In this document: positions 1-12,704 of the stretch, one piece after another
Numbering within the stretch: position 1 is the first letter of the stretch
Layout of the letters: the number at the start of each line of letters is the position of its first letter
From: Sapria himalayana
Lineage: Eukaryota > Streptophyta > Magnoliopsida > Malpighiales > Rafflesiaceae
Assembly (NCBI GenBank): GCA_029783825.1
Contig: JAREIK010000780.1
Location: 44,386 to 108,385 of the forward strand
Direction of reading: 5' to 3'
Length of the DNA: 64,000 nucleotides
Translations under genes and position numbers: made by a program
The notes under the pieces: generated by a model
Told to the model about the DNA's origin: nothing
Databases searched by the model: none
The model's input: only the letters and a program-made list of their open reading frames with translations

Positions 1-1299
1 TATTTAAAATTATAATGAATACTAATAAAAATTAGATTTATGATTTATTATTTGACTAAACTAATTTAATGTTTTAAGTATTTATGGGCTTCGGGGTTTA
101 GGTGTTTAGTCATTTTAGAATTTAGTCATTTAGTGGTTTATAGGTTTTTATATAAAAAATAAAATAATAAAAATCTATTTTTGTTTTTTTTCTCATTTTG
201 AATGTTATAACATTTGAAAATATAATAATTTATAATTTTTTGAAAAGCAATTATACTATGAAGTTATAATAATCATAATAATTATATATCATATAAATTT
301 CAATATAAACTATTTTATTGATATATATTATAATAATGATCATATAAAGCAATAAAAAATTATTAATAAGATAAATTTGTTTAAAATATATTTTCAAACC
401 TAAAATGATTCAAAATCAAAGTGAAATTTTTACGAATATTAATTATAAATTTTTTAATTTTTGTATCCATTTATAACCCTATATAGTTTTTTTGATGAAA
501 AATAAATATTTAAATTATATTTGTCTCACTAATAATTAAATTTTTAATTTATAGTTCTATAAAATAAACATATAAATAATTAAATGTAATTTTAAATTGT
601 AATGAATACTAATAAAAATGAGATTTATGATTTATTATTTAGGGTATAACTATTTAATTAATTAAGTTTTTTGTAGTTTTGGGGTTAATGAGTTTTATTG
701 ATTTATATGTTTTACACATTTAGGTGTTTATAGGTTTTATTTAATCAAAGAAAAAACAAAAAATTTATTTTTATGAATTTTTGTGATTTTCAAATGTTAT
801 AACCTTTAAAATATAATAATTTTTAATAGTTATAAATATGAATATAATACTTAGTTATAATAATCTTAAAAATTATATTTGTTGTAATTCAATATGAAAA
901 AATTTATTAATATATATTATTATAATGATCTAAATATAAAATAATAACTATTATTAATAAGATAGATATTAATTAAAATATATTTACAGAAACCAAAATA
1001 ATTCAAAATCAAAGTATATTATATTACTAAAAAATTTTAAAATTTGAAATTTTGTTTATTTTTATTAGCTTATTTTTTTTAATAAAAAAATAATTTATTT
1101 TAAATTATATATGTCTCACTCATTATTTAATTGTAAATAATATTTCTATAAAAATAAATTAAAAATAATTAAAATGAATATTTAAAATTATATTGAATAT
1201 ACATAAAAATGAGATTTATTTTTTATTATTTAGGTTATATAGGTTTAATGGTTTATGTGTTTAGGGGTTTTGGGGTTTAGGTGTCTAGAGATTTAAATG

Positions 1300-1380
1300 T
1301 TTAGGCATTTAGTGGTTTATAAGTTTTATTTAAATAATAAAATAATCTTAATAATTATAAGACATTTAAATTGAATATAA
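1300..1380. repeat. Satellite monomer with deleted palindrome
   Basis: This monomer runs from the telomere-like module (near 1230-1330) directly into the segment that normally lies downstream of the palindrome. The join is near 1350, in an AAATAATAAAATAATC context. The same subtype near 9605-9850 contains the missing stretch of roughly 130 bp with its palindrome at about 9750. So this copy lost the dyad by deletion, probably through the short AATAA-type repeats at the join. Confidence 0.75.
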
Positions 1381-4300
1381 GTAATTTTATTGTTATATAT
1401 TATAAAAATGAAAAATAATAATTAATAAACTTTTATTAATAGATTGATAGCAATTAAAATATAATTGCAAAACCTATATATAATGATTCAAAATCAAAGT
1501 AAAATATATTAATAATAATACTTTTTTGTTTTTAAATTTTTACTTCTTTTTATAAGCTTATTTTTTTGATTAAAAATAAATTATTAAAATTATATTTTCC
1601 TCATTATATTATTTTGTAATTAATATTTATATAAAATATAAACTAATAAATAATTAAAATGAATATTTAAAATTATAATAAATACAAATTAAAATGAGAT
1701 TTATGATTTATCATATGTGTTATACTTGTTTAATGGTTTAATTATTTAGGAGTTTTGTCATTTAGGAATTTATCAATTTATGTTTTTAGGCATTTAGTGG
1801 TTTATAGGTTTTATTTATATAATAAAAATAAACAATTTTTTATTTAAATTTTTTTTGATTTTCAAATGTTATAACCATTAAAAATAAATTAATATTTAAA
1901 ATTTTTTGAAATGTGAATATAATATTTAGTTATAATAATATTAATTATTATTATGATATAATCAATATAAATAATTTTATTGATAGATATAATAATAATG
2001 ATAAAAAATTAAATTAATAAACTATTAATAATATGCTAGATATTAATTAAAAAATTTTAAATACCCAATTGATTCAAAATTAAAGTATGATATATTACTG
2101 GATAATAATTTTAATTTTTAAATTTGTACTTCTTTTATAAGCTATATATATTTTTTGATTAAAAATAAATTATTTAAATTATATGTGACGCACTCATAAT
2201 TTATTATGTAATAAAAATTTTTATAAAAATAAACTAATAAATAATTAAAATGAATATTTAAAATAAAAATAAATTGAAATATAAATTCAATTTATTAAGT
2301 AGTATATATCGGTTTAATGGTTTATGTATTTAGGTATTACGGGGTTTAGGAGTTTACTGATATAACTTGTATGCATTAAGTGGTTTATAGGTTTTTATTT
2401 AAAAAATAAAATAACATAAAATTTATTTTTATTATTTTTTCATATTTCCAAAGGTTATAACCTTGAAAATATAATAATTTTGTAATTTTTTTCAAATGTG
2501 AATTCAATATTTAGTTATAATAATCATTATATTTATATATCATATAAATTCAATATAAACAATTTTATTGATAAATATTCTAATAATGATCAAAAAATAA
2601 ATTAATAAATAATTATTAATAAGATAGATATCAATTAAAATATAATTACAAAATCTAAAATGAATCAAAAGAGAGCAAAATATATTACTATATAAAAAAT
2701 TTTAGTTTTAAAATTTTTTATTCTTTTTATAAGTTTATCTATATTTTTTGATCAAAAATAATTTATATAAATTATATTTGTCTAACTCATAATTTTTTTT
2801 GTAATTAATATTTATATAACAATAAACAAATAAATAATTAAAATGAATATTTAAAATTATAAGGAAAAAAATAATTTTGATATTTATTATTTATTATTTA
2901 GGGTTACCAGTTTAAAAGGATTATTATTTATTATTTAGGTTTTAGAGATTTAAGAGTTATTAAATTAGTGTTTAGGCATTTAGTGGTTTATAGGTTTTAT
3001 TTTAAATAATAAATTTTCAAAAAAAAAATATTTTTTATTTTTTCACATTTTCAAAGGTTATAAACTTTAAAAATGTAATAATTTTAAATTTTTTTTCAAA
3101 GTGAATTCAATATTTAGTTATTAATAACATTATATTTATATTCATATAAATTCAATATAACAATTTTATTGATATATATTTTAATAATGATCAAAAATAA
3201 ATTAATAATCTATTATAATAGATGTTATGAATTAAAATATAATTACAAACCAATAATTATTCAGAAGCATAGCAATTATATTATTATATAATATTTTCTA
3301 GTATTTAATTTTTTTTTCTTTAATAAGTGTATCTATATTTTTTTTATAAAAAATAATTTATATAAATTATAAGTTGTCTAACCTCATAATTTATTTTGTA
3401 ATTAATATTTATATAAAATAAACAAAGAATAGATTAAAATTAATATTTAAAATTATATGAAAAAATAAAAATCAGATATTATTGTTTATTATTTAGGATA
3501 TATCTGTTAAAAAAAATTATCTATTAGGGTTTTCGAGATTTAGAAGTTATTCATTTAAGTATTTAGGCATTTAGTGGTTTATAGGTTTATTTAAAACATG
3601 AAATAACAAATAAATTATCTTTGATATTTTTTCAAATTTCAAAGCTTATAACCTTTGAAAATATAATAATTTCAAATTTTTTTAAAAGGGAAATACAATA
3701 TTTAGTAATAAATAATAATTATAACATATATAATATAAACGAAATATAAACATTTTATTGATATATATTATATCAATTATCAAAAAATAAATTAATAAAC
3801 TATTATTAATATAATAGATATAAATTAAAATTTAATTACAAAAACTAAAATGATTCAAATCAAAAGTAAATTTATTACTAAATAATACTTTTGTTTTTAA
3901 AATTTTTGCCCATCTAATAATGATTTATATTTTTTGATAAAAAATAAATTATTTAAATATATTTGTATCACTCATAATTTATTTTGTAATTAAATTCAAT
4001 AAATTATTAAATTATATTTAAGATTTACGAGTTTAAAGGTTTAAGTATTTAGGGGCTTCGGTGTTAGGAGTTAGAGATTTATGTGTTTATGTATTTAATG
4101 GTTTATAAGTTATATTTAAACAATGTATAACAAAAAATTTATTTTTTGTTATTTTTCATATTTTTAAGGTTATAACCTTTGAAAAATATAACAATTTTAA
4201 ATTTTTTGAAATGTGAATACTATATTTAGTTTTGATAATATTAATAATTATATATCAGATAAATTCAATATTAAACAATTATTATTGATAGAATATTATA

Positions 4301-4744
4301 ATGACTCATAAAATAAATTAATAAACTATTATAAATAAGATAGATATTATTTTAAATATATTTGCAAAACTACAATTGATTCAAAATCAAAGTAAAAATT
4401 ACTAAATAATAATGTTTGATGTTATTGGCTTCTTTTTATATGTTTATATTTTTTGTTCTTAAAAGTATATTATTTAAATTATATTTGACTTACTCATAAT
4501 TTATTTTCTAATAAATATTTCTATAAAAATAAACTAATAAATAATTAAATGAATATTTAAAATTATAATAAATAGAAATAAAAATTAGATTTATTAATTA
4601 TATGTACTATATAGTGGTTTAATGGTTTATGTATTTAGGTATTATGGGGTTTAGAAGTATACTGATTTAATTGTGTATGCATTTAGTTGTTTATAGGTTT
4701 TATTTAAAAAATAAAATAACAAAATTTATTTTTTTTATTTTTTG

Positions 4745-4776
4745 ATATTTTCAAAGGTTATAACCTTTGAAAATAT
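4745..4776. repeat. Perfect 32-bp palindrome (satellite dyad), example
   Basis: This is the best-conserved element of the satellite. The right arm is the exact reverse complement of the left over 32 bp; the 16-bp core is AAAGGTTATAACCTTT. Equivalent dyads occur in almost every monomer, for example near 2453, 4168, 9750, 18099, 20989, 36600, 39080, 50900, 57284, 59335 and 61210. Possible roles are cruciform extrusion or a dimeric protein-binding site, as the CENP-B box is in some animal satellites; neither is shown by the sequence. No known plant factor site was recognised. Confidence 0.9.
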
Positions 4777-5194
4777 AATAATTTTTAAATTTTTTTAAAA
4801 GCGAATTTAATATTTAGGTATAATAATCATTATATTTATATATCATATAAATTCAATATAAACAATTTTAGTGATTAATATTCTAATAATGATCAAAAAA
4901 AATTAATAATCTATTATTAATAAGATAGATTTTAATTAAAAATATAATTAAAAACATTAAATGATTCATGAAGCCAACCAAATATATTACTATATATAAT
5001 TTTTTTGTTTTGTAATTTTTTTTATTTAAAAAGGTTTATTATATTTTTTTGATTAAAAAATAATTTACATAAATTATATTGTCCTAATCTCATATTTATT
5101 TTTTAATTAATATTTATTATAAAAATAAACAAATAATAATTAAAAATGAATATTTAACATTATAATAAAAAAATGAGATTTATTATTTATTATT

Positions 5195-5420
5195 TAGGGT
5201 ATACGGTCTAATTTAAATTATATCTGTCTCACTAATAATTTATTTTATAATTAATATTTCTATAAAATAAACTGATAAATAATTATAAATAAAATTTAAA
5301 ATTATACTGAATAAAAATTAAAATGAGATTTATGATTTATTATTAATGTATACCAATTAATAGTTTAAGTATTGGAAGACTTTGTCTTATAGTGTTTAGC
5401 GATTGCATGTTTTTAGGCAT
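5195..5420. repeat. Long satellite subtype with internal ~145-bp duplication, example
   Basis: After the usual TATTTATTATTTAGGGTATAC string the sequence does not enter the telomere-like module. It jumps back to a copy of the preceding stretch (TATCTGTCTCACTAATAATT, then the ATTAATATTTCTATAAAATAAACTG region) and only then reaches a second TTATTATTAATGTATACC string and the module. The duplicated unit is about 145 bp, giving monomers near 740 bp. The same structure recurs near 6530, 15490, 19055, 29490, 35715, 37060, 41890, 49985, 51335, 56385, 59665, 60910 and 62250, so it is an inherited subtype. Confidence 0.85.
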
Positions 5421-8400
5421 TTAGGTTTATAGGTTTTATTTAAACAATAAAAAACAAAAAAAAAATTTAATTTTTTGTCATTTTCATAGGTTATAACCTT
5501 TCAAAATATAATAATATTTAAATTTTTTTAAAATGTGAATACAATATTTAGTTATAATAAATTTAATAATTATATATCATATAGATTCAATATAAACATT
5601 TTATTGATAGATATTATAATAATGATCAAAAATTAAATTAATAAACTATTAATAATTAGATAGATATTCATTAAAAAATTTTTACAAAACCCAAATTGAT
5701 TCAAAATTAAATAAAAAATATTTTGGATAAAAATTTTTAATTTTTAAATTTTTACTTCTTTTATAAGCGTAAATATTTTTTTATTAAAAATAAAACATTT
5801 AAATTATATTTGTCGCACTCACAATTTATTTTGTAATAAAAATTTATATATAAATAAACTAATAAATAATTAAAATGAATATTTAAAATTATAATAAATT
5901 GAAATAAAAATTAGATTTCTTAATTATTAAGTAGTCTATAGTAGGTTTAATGGTTTATGTATTTAGGCATTATGGGCTTTCGGAGTTTACTGATTTAATT
6001 GTGTATGCATTTAGTGGTTTATAGATTTTATTTAAAAATATAATAACAAAATATTTATTTTTATTATATTTTTATATTTTCAAAGGTCATAACCTTTTTG
6101 AATATATAATAATTTTTAATTTATTTTCAAAGTGTGAATTTAATATTTAGTTATAATAATCATTATATTTATATATCATATAAATTCAATATAAACAATA
6201 TTATTGATAAATATTCTAATAATGATCAAAAAATAAATTAATAATCTATTATTAATAAGATAGATATCAATTAAATATATAATTACAAAACCTATAATGA
6301 TTCAGAAGCAAAGCAAATTATATTACTATATAATAATTTTTGTTTTTAATTTTTTTTTTCTTTTAATAAGTATATCTATATTTTTTTTGATGAAAAATAA
6401 TTTATATAAATATATTTGTCTAACTCATAATTATTTTTTAATTAATATTTATATAAAAATAAACAAATATATAATTAAAATGAATATTTAAAATTATAAT
6501 AAAAAAATGAGATTTATTCTTTATTATTTAGGGTATACCAGTTTAATTTAAATTATATCTGTCTCACTAAAAATTTATTTTGTAATTAATATTTCTATAA
6601 AAATAAATTGATAAATAATTAAAATAAAAATTTTAAATTATACTTAATAAAAATTAAAAAGATATTTATGAATTATTATTAATGTATACAAGTTTAATAT
6701 TTTAAGTATTTAGAGGTTTTGTCGTTTATGACTTTAGCGATTTATGTTTTTAGGCATTTAGTGGTTTATAAGTTTTGTTTAAAAAGGAAATTACAAAATA
6801 TTTATTTTTGATATTTTTTCACATTTTCAAAGGTTATAACCTTTGACAATATAATAATTTTAAAATTTTTTAAAAATGTGAATACAATATTTAGTAATAA
6901 TAATCATTATAATTATAAATAATATAAACTAAATATAAACAATTTTATTCATAGATATGATATCAATTATCATACAAAATGTAAATACATCATTTTTAAT
7001 TATTATTATGCTGGATATAACTAAACTATTTAATGCAAAAATCATTAAATTTATTCAAAATCCAAGTAAAATTTAGTACTAAATAAATATTTGTTTGTTT
7101 TTTAGTATTTTTGCTTCTTTTTATAACCTTATATATTTTTTTGGATGGAACTATAAATTTATTTAAATTATATTTGTATCACTAATTAATTTATTTTGTA
7201 ATTAGTATTTAATGTAAATTATTTAAATTATATTTAAGGTTTACGAGTTTAATGTTTAAGTATTTAGGAGCTTTTGTGTTTAGGAGTTTAGATGTTTAAG
7301 TGTTTAGGCATTTAGTGGTTTATAAGTTTTATTTAAACACTGATATAGCAAACAATTTATTTATAATATTTTTTTATAATTGTGAAGATTTATATCATTT
7401 GAAATATAATAATTTTAAATTTTTTTAAATGTAAATATAATATTTATTATAATAATCTTCATAATTATAATTCATTTAAATTCAAAATAAATAATTATAT
7501 TGCTAGATATTATAATTTTGATCAAAAAAATTAATAAAATAGTTATTATTTAAAAAGTAATTGCAAAATCTAAATTTATTCAAATCAAAGTAAAATATAT
7601 TACTAAATAATAGTTTTTTTTAATGTTTTGCTTTTTTATAACTTTATATTTTGTTATTAAAAATAAATTATTTAAATTATATTTGTGTTACTCATAAGTT
7701 ATTTTGTAATTTATAATTCTATAATAATAAACTACTAAATAATTAAATGAATATTTAAAATTATAATGAATACAAATAAAATTGAGATTTATTATTTATT
7801 ATTCAGGATATACCGATTTAATGGTTTAAGTTTTAGGTGTTTTGTGGTTTAGGAGTTTAGTGATTTAATTGTTTAGACCTTTAGTGATTTATAGTTTTTT
7901 TAAGAATTAAAAAACACAAAATTTAATTTTTTGATTTTTTTATAATTTTTGAAGGTTGTAACCTTTGAAAATATAATAATTGTTATTTTGTTTTAATGTG
8001 AATATATTATTTCGTTATAATAATCATAATAATTTATATAATGTAAACTTAATATAAATAATTTTATTGATAGATATTAGTAATAATGATCAATAAATAA
8101 ATTAATAAACTTGTATTTATAAGAATGATATAAATTAAATATAATTGTAAAATATAAAATAATTCAAATTCAAAAATGATATATTATTAAATAATAATTT
8201 TTTATTTTTAAAATTTTTCCCCTTTTATGAGCATTTTTTTGATGAAAAAAAAAATTTATTTTAATTATATATGTCGCACTGATAATTTATTTTGTAATTA
8301 ATTTTCTATAAAAATAAACTGTAAATAATTAAAATGATATTTAAAATTATAATGAATACTAATAAAAATGAGATTTATGATTTATTATTTAGGACTATAC

Positions 8401-9589
8401 TAATTTAACTGTTTTAAGTATTTATGGGCTTCAAGGTTTAGGAGATAGTCATTTTAGTATTTTGTCATTTAGTGGTTTATTTGTTTTTATATAAAAAATA
8501 AAATAAAAAAATTTTTATTTTTGTTATTTTTTTCATTTTTGAAGGTTATAACCTTTGAAAATATAATAATTTTTAACTATTTTTTTTGACAATGAATTAC
8601 AATATGAAGTTATAATAATCATAATAATATATTATCATATAAATTCAATCCTAAACTATTTTATTGATATTTATTATAATATGATCCTAAAAAAGTAATA
8701 ACCTATTATTAATAAGATAAATATTGTTTAAAATATATCTTCGCAAACCTAAAATGACTCAAAATCAAAGTGAAATATTTTACTAAATATTAATTTTAAA
8801 TTTTTAATGTTAAATTTTTAAATTTTTGTTATCCATTTATAAGCTCTATATATTTTTTGATGAAAAATAAATTATTTAAATTATATTTGTCTCACTAATA
8901 ATTTATTTTTTCATTTCTATTCTATAATAATTATACTAACTAAATAATTAAATTATATTAAAATTATAATGAATAATAAGAAAAATACGATTTATGATTT
9001 ATTATTAGGGTATAACTATTTAATTGTTTAAGTTTTTGTGGTTTTGGGGTTAAGGAGTTTTATTGATTTATATGTTTACACATTTTAGTGTTTATAGGTT
9101 TTATTTAATCAATGAAATAACAAAAAATTTATTTTTATGAATTTTCGTCATCGCTCAAAGGTTAAGACCTTAAAAATATAATAATTTTTTAATAGTTCTA
9201 AAATATGAATACAATACTTAGTTATAAGAATCTTAATAATTATATTTGTTGTAGTTTCAAATAAAAAATTGTATTAAATATATTATAATAATGATCAAAA
9301 ATAAATTAATAAACTATTATTAATAGGATAGATATTAATTAAAATATATTTGCAGAACCCAAAATAATTCAAAATCAAAGTAAATTATATTACTTAATAA
9401 AATTTTAAATTTTGAAATTATATTTATTTTTATAAGCTTATATTTTTTTTCATTAAAAATAATTTATTTAAATTATATCTGTCTCACTCATTATTTAATT
9501 TTGTAATTAATATTTCTTAAAAATAAACTAAAAAATAATTAAAATGAATATTTACAAATATAATAATACAAATAAAAATGAATTTATTA

Positions 9590-9690
9590 TTTAATTTTTA
9601 GGTTATATAGGTTTAATGGTTTAAGTATTTTTAGGGGTTTTGGGGTTTAGGAGTCTAGAGATTGAAATGTTTAGTCATTAGTTGGTTTAT
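9590..9690 (+). repeat. Telomere-like module of satellite monomer, example
   Basis: The plus strand carries successive 7-8-bp units related to the plant telomere repeat TTTAGGG, including TTTTGGGGTTTAGGAG followed by GTCTAGAG-type variants and ending in a GGTTTATAAGTTTTATTT-like string. Nearly every monomer has a version of this module, always with G on the plus strand, in an otherwise very GC-poor sequence. The units are too degenerate to be a functional telomere. They suggest an ancestral telomeric tract captured into the satellite monomer. Confidence 0.7.
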
Positions 9691-11412
9691 AAGTTTTATT
9701 TAAATAATAAAATAAAAAATTATTTTTGTGATTTTTTTATCATTTTTGAAGGTTATACCCTTTGAAAATATAATAATTTTAATTTATTTTCAAATGTAAA
9801 TATAATATTATGTATAATAACTTAATAATTATAAGACATTTAATTGAATATAAGTAAATTTATTGTTCGATATTATAAAAATGATCAAATAATAAATATA
9901 AACTATTATTAATAAGATTGATCGTAATTAAAATATAATTGCTAAACCAATATATAATGATTCAAAATCAAAGTAAAATATATTACTAAATAATAATTTT
10001 TTGTTTTAAAATTTTTACTTCTTATATAAGCTTATTTTTTTTTGATTAAAAATAAATTATTAAAATTATATTTGTCTCACTCATTATTTATTTTGTGATT
10101 GATATTTCTCTAAAAAATAAACTGATTAATAATTAAAATGAATATTTAAAATTATAATGAATTCAAATTAAAATGAGATTTATGATTTATTATTATGGTA
10201 TGCCAGTTTAATGGTTTGATTTTTTAGTGGTTTATAGGTTTTATTTATATAATAAAAATTTAAAATTTTTCTGATTTTCAAAGGTTATAACCTTTGAAAT
10301 AAAATAATTTTTAAAATTTTTTGAAATGTGAATACCATGTATTATTATATTAATCTTATTAATTATATATCATATAAATTCAATATAAATAATTTGAATG
10401 ATAGATAAAATAATAATGATCAAAAATTAAATTAATAAACTATTATTAATAATATAAATATTAATTAAAATATATTTACATAACACAAATGATTCAAAAT
10501 CAAATCAAAATATATTACTAAATAATAATACTTAATTTTTATAATTTTCCTTCTTTTTATAAGCTTATTTTTTTTAAAAAATAATTATTTAAATAATATT
10601 TGTCTCACTCGAAGTTTATTTGTAATTAATTTTTCTAAAAATTAAACTATAAATAATTAAAATTAATAATTTAAAATTATAATAAATAGATAATAAAAAT
10701 GAGAGTTATTATTTATTAGTGGTATATAGCTGTTAAAGGTTTATGTATTTAGGGGTTTCGGGATTTATGAGCTTACTGAATTTAAGTAAGTAAGCATTTA
10801 ATGATCTATAGGTTTTTATTTAAAAATGAAATAATAAAAATTTTATTTTTTTTATTATTTTTTTACATTTTCTAAGGTTATACCTTTGAAAATTATAATT
10901 TTAAATTTTTTTCAAAGTGAATACATATTTAGTTATAATAATCATTATATTATATATTCATATAAATTCAATATAATATTTTATTGATAATATTCTAATA
11001 ATGATGAAAAAATAAATAATAATCTATTATTAATAAGATAGATATCAATTAAAATATATTACAAAACCTAAATGATTCATAAGCAAAATAAAATATCTTA
11101 CTATATAATAATTTTTTGTTTTAAAATTTGTTTTTCTTTTAAAAAGTTTTCTCTATATTATTTGATGAAAAATAATTTATATAATTTTAGTTGTGTAACT
11201 CATAATTTATTTTGTAATTAATATTTATATTAAAATAAACAAATAAATAATTAAATTTGAATATTTAAATTAAAATGGAAAAAAATAAGATTTATTCTTT
11301 ATTATATACGATACTTGTTTAATTTAAATTAGATTAGTCGCACTAATAATTATTTTATAATTAATATTTCTATAAAAATAAACTAATAATTAATTACAAT
11401 ATCTATGAATAA

Positions 11413-12628
11413 TTAAAATAATTATTTTGTTCCTCTCTCAACTCTAGAATGATTGCTAAAGCTTTACCAAAATGAAAGCTTTTACTTTATCTCTATTATG
11501 TCTCATCATATTTGATGTTTAATCACTGGGCTATCAATGGTAATTTGACTCATGCACGCTAAAAGTCTAAACCAAAGTTGTACCCCTATGTGTTGAAATA
11601 GCTAGTTGTCGAGGATGCTATTTATAAATATTATTGTAATTTCTTTTAAAATACCTCTCATGTACACACTCAAAGCAATTTTTTTAAAACATAGTTCACC
11701 TCTAAAAAAACGATTTTGTAGGCTATTAGAACAAACTAGCCTGAGGGTGGTTTGAGGAGGGCAAGAAGTTTGGGTTCTCTTTCAATCAAGAATCAAAAAA
11801 TTTATTTTATTGGCATATCTAAGCCTTTTTTTATCTCTCATGTATATGAAAAGTATCATTTCTTTCTTTTTATATTAAATGAGTTATGTATACAAGCTCA
11901 CAATACCCAAAAGGTGTAAATTGGCATGTATAAGCCTTTTTTTATATCCTCATGGATATGAAAAGTATCATTTCTTTCTTTTTATATTAAATGAGTTATG
12001 TATACAAGCTCACAATACCAAAAGGTGTAAATGAATCATATTCAAATGTATAAAAGGTTTTAATCATTGCTCAAAATATTAGTCTTGCATCTTGACACTT
12101 TAGGTCACAAATCAAAGTAAAAAGCAATAGTGATATTTCCAATCCCAAGAATTTTAGCTAAGAAAGTTATAAAGAGTAGTACTCGAGCTTTAACTATATC
12201 TAGGGTCATGACTTTTGCATCTTGCGGAATGTCCAAAGTTACAATCATTCTTAGTGCAATGACTTTGCAATATAACGATAAAATGCACAAGCTATGGTCA
12301 TATCCAATACTGTGACCCAGTATTATAGTGATTAAATATGTATTCATGATCATCTTAGTGCCATAACAATATGTTCAACAGAGAGACACAAGTTATAGCA
12401 TATTCTGAACGATATGATTTTGTGTTCTATAGATAAATATACAATCATGACCATTGCTAATGCTACATTAATCTAAAGTAAGAAAGAGACTAAATCCATA
12501 ACTCACCCCTAGAGTAATGACTTTGTGTTACATATACAAAAGATAAATCTGTGACATTACTAAACGGTTGTGAATTTTAATTTAAATTTAACACTATAGT
12601 CATTTGATTATAAAGTGCAAAACATGAC
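11413..12628. other. Unrecognised left half of passenger block A
   Basis: About 1.2 kb of moderately AT-rich, non-satellite DNA starting with a TTCCTCTCTCAACTCTAG string, conserved in copies B and C. It contains loosely similar strings such as GGTCATGACTTTTGC (near 12206), GCAATGACTTTGC (near 12256), ATCATGACCATTGC (near 12444) and GTAATGACTTTGTG (near 12512), at irregular spacing of about 50-105 bp. These may be remnants of a degenerate internal repeat. The short open frames here (for example 12105-12353 on the minus strand) show no recognisable domain and are not maintained at full length between copies. It could be part of the same transcript as the right half, or an unrelated fragment. 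Confidence 0.6.
11811..12031 (+). repeat. 111-bp tandem duplication private to block A
   Basis: Two adjacent copies, 11811-11921 and 11922-12031, each begin TGGCAT, pass through ATGAAAAGTATCATTTCTTT and end AAAAGGTGTAAA. Blocks B (near 25880-25990) and C (near 31360-31470) hold a single copy, so the duplication arose after the blocks separated. The two units differ by a few substitutions and short indels (ATCTCTCATGTATATG versus ATATCCTCATGGATATG), so it is not brand new. Confidence 0.9.
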
Positions 12629-12704
12629 ATTTAGGATTTAGGTTTATGGGTTGGGGTTATAGTTTATGGTTTACGGTTTAGGATTTAAAGTTTAGGGTTT
12701 ATGG
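12629..12704 (+). repeat. Degenerate interstitial telomere-like tract, block A
   Basis: Consecutive variants of TTTAGGG (TTTAGGATTTAGG, GGTTATAGTTTATGG, TTTAGGATTTAAAG, TTTAGGGTTTATGG) run for about 76 bp and end directly at a poly-T run. Equivalent tracts lie at 26588-26664 and 32069-32146. The arrangement poly(A)-(CCCTAAA-like)n on the minus strand resembles retroposon insertion into telomeric repeats, or end-healing next to an inserted cDNA. Which of these is right cannot be decided here. Confidence 0.75.

Larger units (their letters stand above)
1..11412. repeat. AT-rich ~590-bp satellite array, segment 1
   Basis: Direct reading shows about 20 head-to-tail monomers. Their telomere-like modules begin near 60, 645, 1230, 1720, 2310, 2905, 3500, 4030, 4605, 5200 (long), 5940, 6530 (long), 7240, 7815, 8400, 9005, 9605, 10200, 10730 and 11300. 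Common landmarks, in order, are a module ending in a CATTTAGTGGTTTATAGG-like string, a palindrome with core AAAGGTTATAACCTTT, a TTATTGATAGATATT string, an AATGATTCAAAATCAAAG string, and an ATTTTGTAATTAATATTT string. Subtypes recur: the four-monomer order at 60-2270 reappears at 8400-10700. Period varies from about 490 to 740 bp because of internal deletions and duplications. No coding potential is visible; open frames are short and rich in I, N, Y, F and K, as expected from AT-rich DNA. The last monomer is interrupted by passenger block A. Confidence 0.95.

Noticed and set aside
6297..6491. 64-codon hydrophobic frame and similar ones at 14976-15197, 21546-21734, 23109-23336, 34814-35059 and 58505-58699.
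   Set aside because: All lie inside satellite monomers, occur in different phases, and have no domain, codon bias or ribosome context suggesting translation.
9590..9690. A functional telomere end or new telomere in the array.
   Set aside because: Units are degenerate and short (under 100 bp), recur internally in every monomer, and satellite continues on both sides.
1..11412. Organelle (mitochondrial or plastid) or Plasmodium-like AT-rich genome.
   Set aside because: No organelle genes, tRNAs or rRNAs. Plant-type telomere motifs, a plant-like hAT element and regular ~590-bp satellite structure argue for nuclear plant DNA.
12105..12353. 82-codon minus-strand frame in block A with a relative at 31646-31885 in block C.
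   Set aside because: The frames have different ends between copies, are interrupted in block B, and overlap an opposite-strand frame (12130-12315). No recognisable domain.
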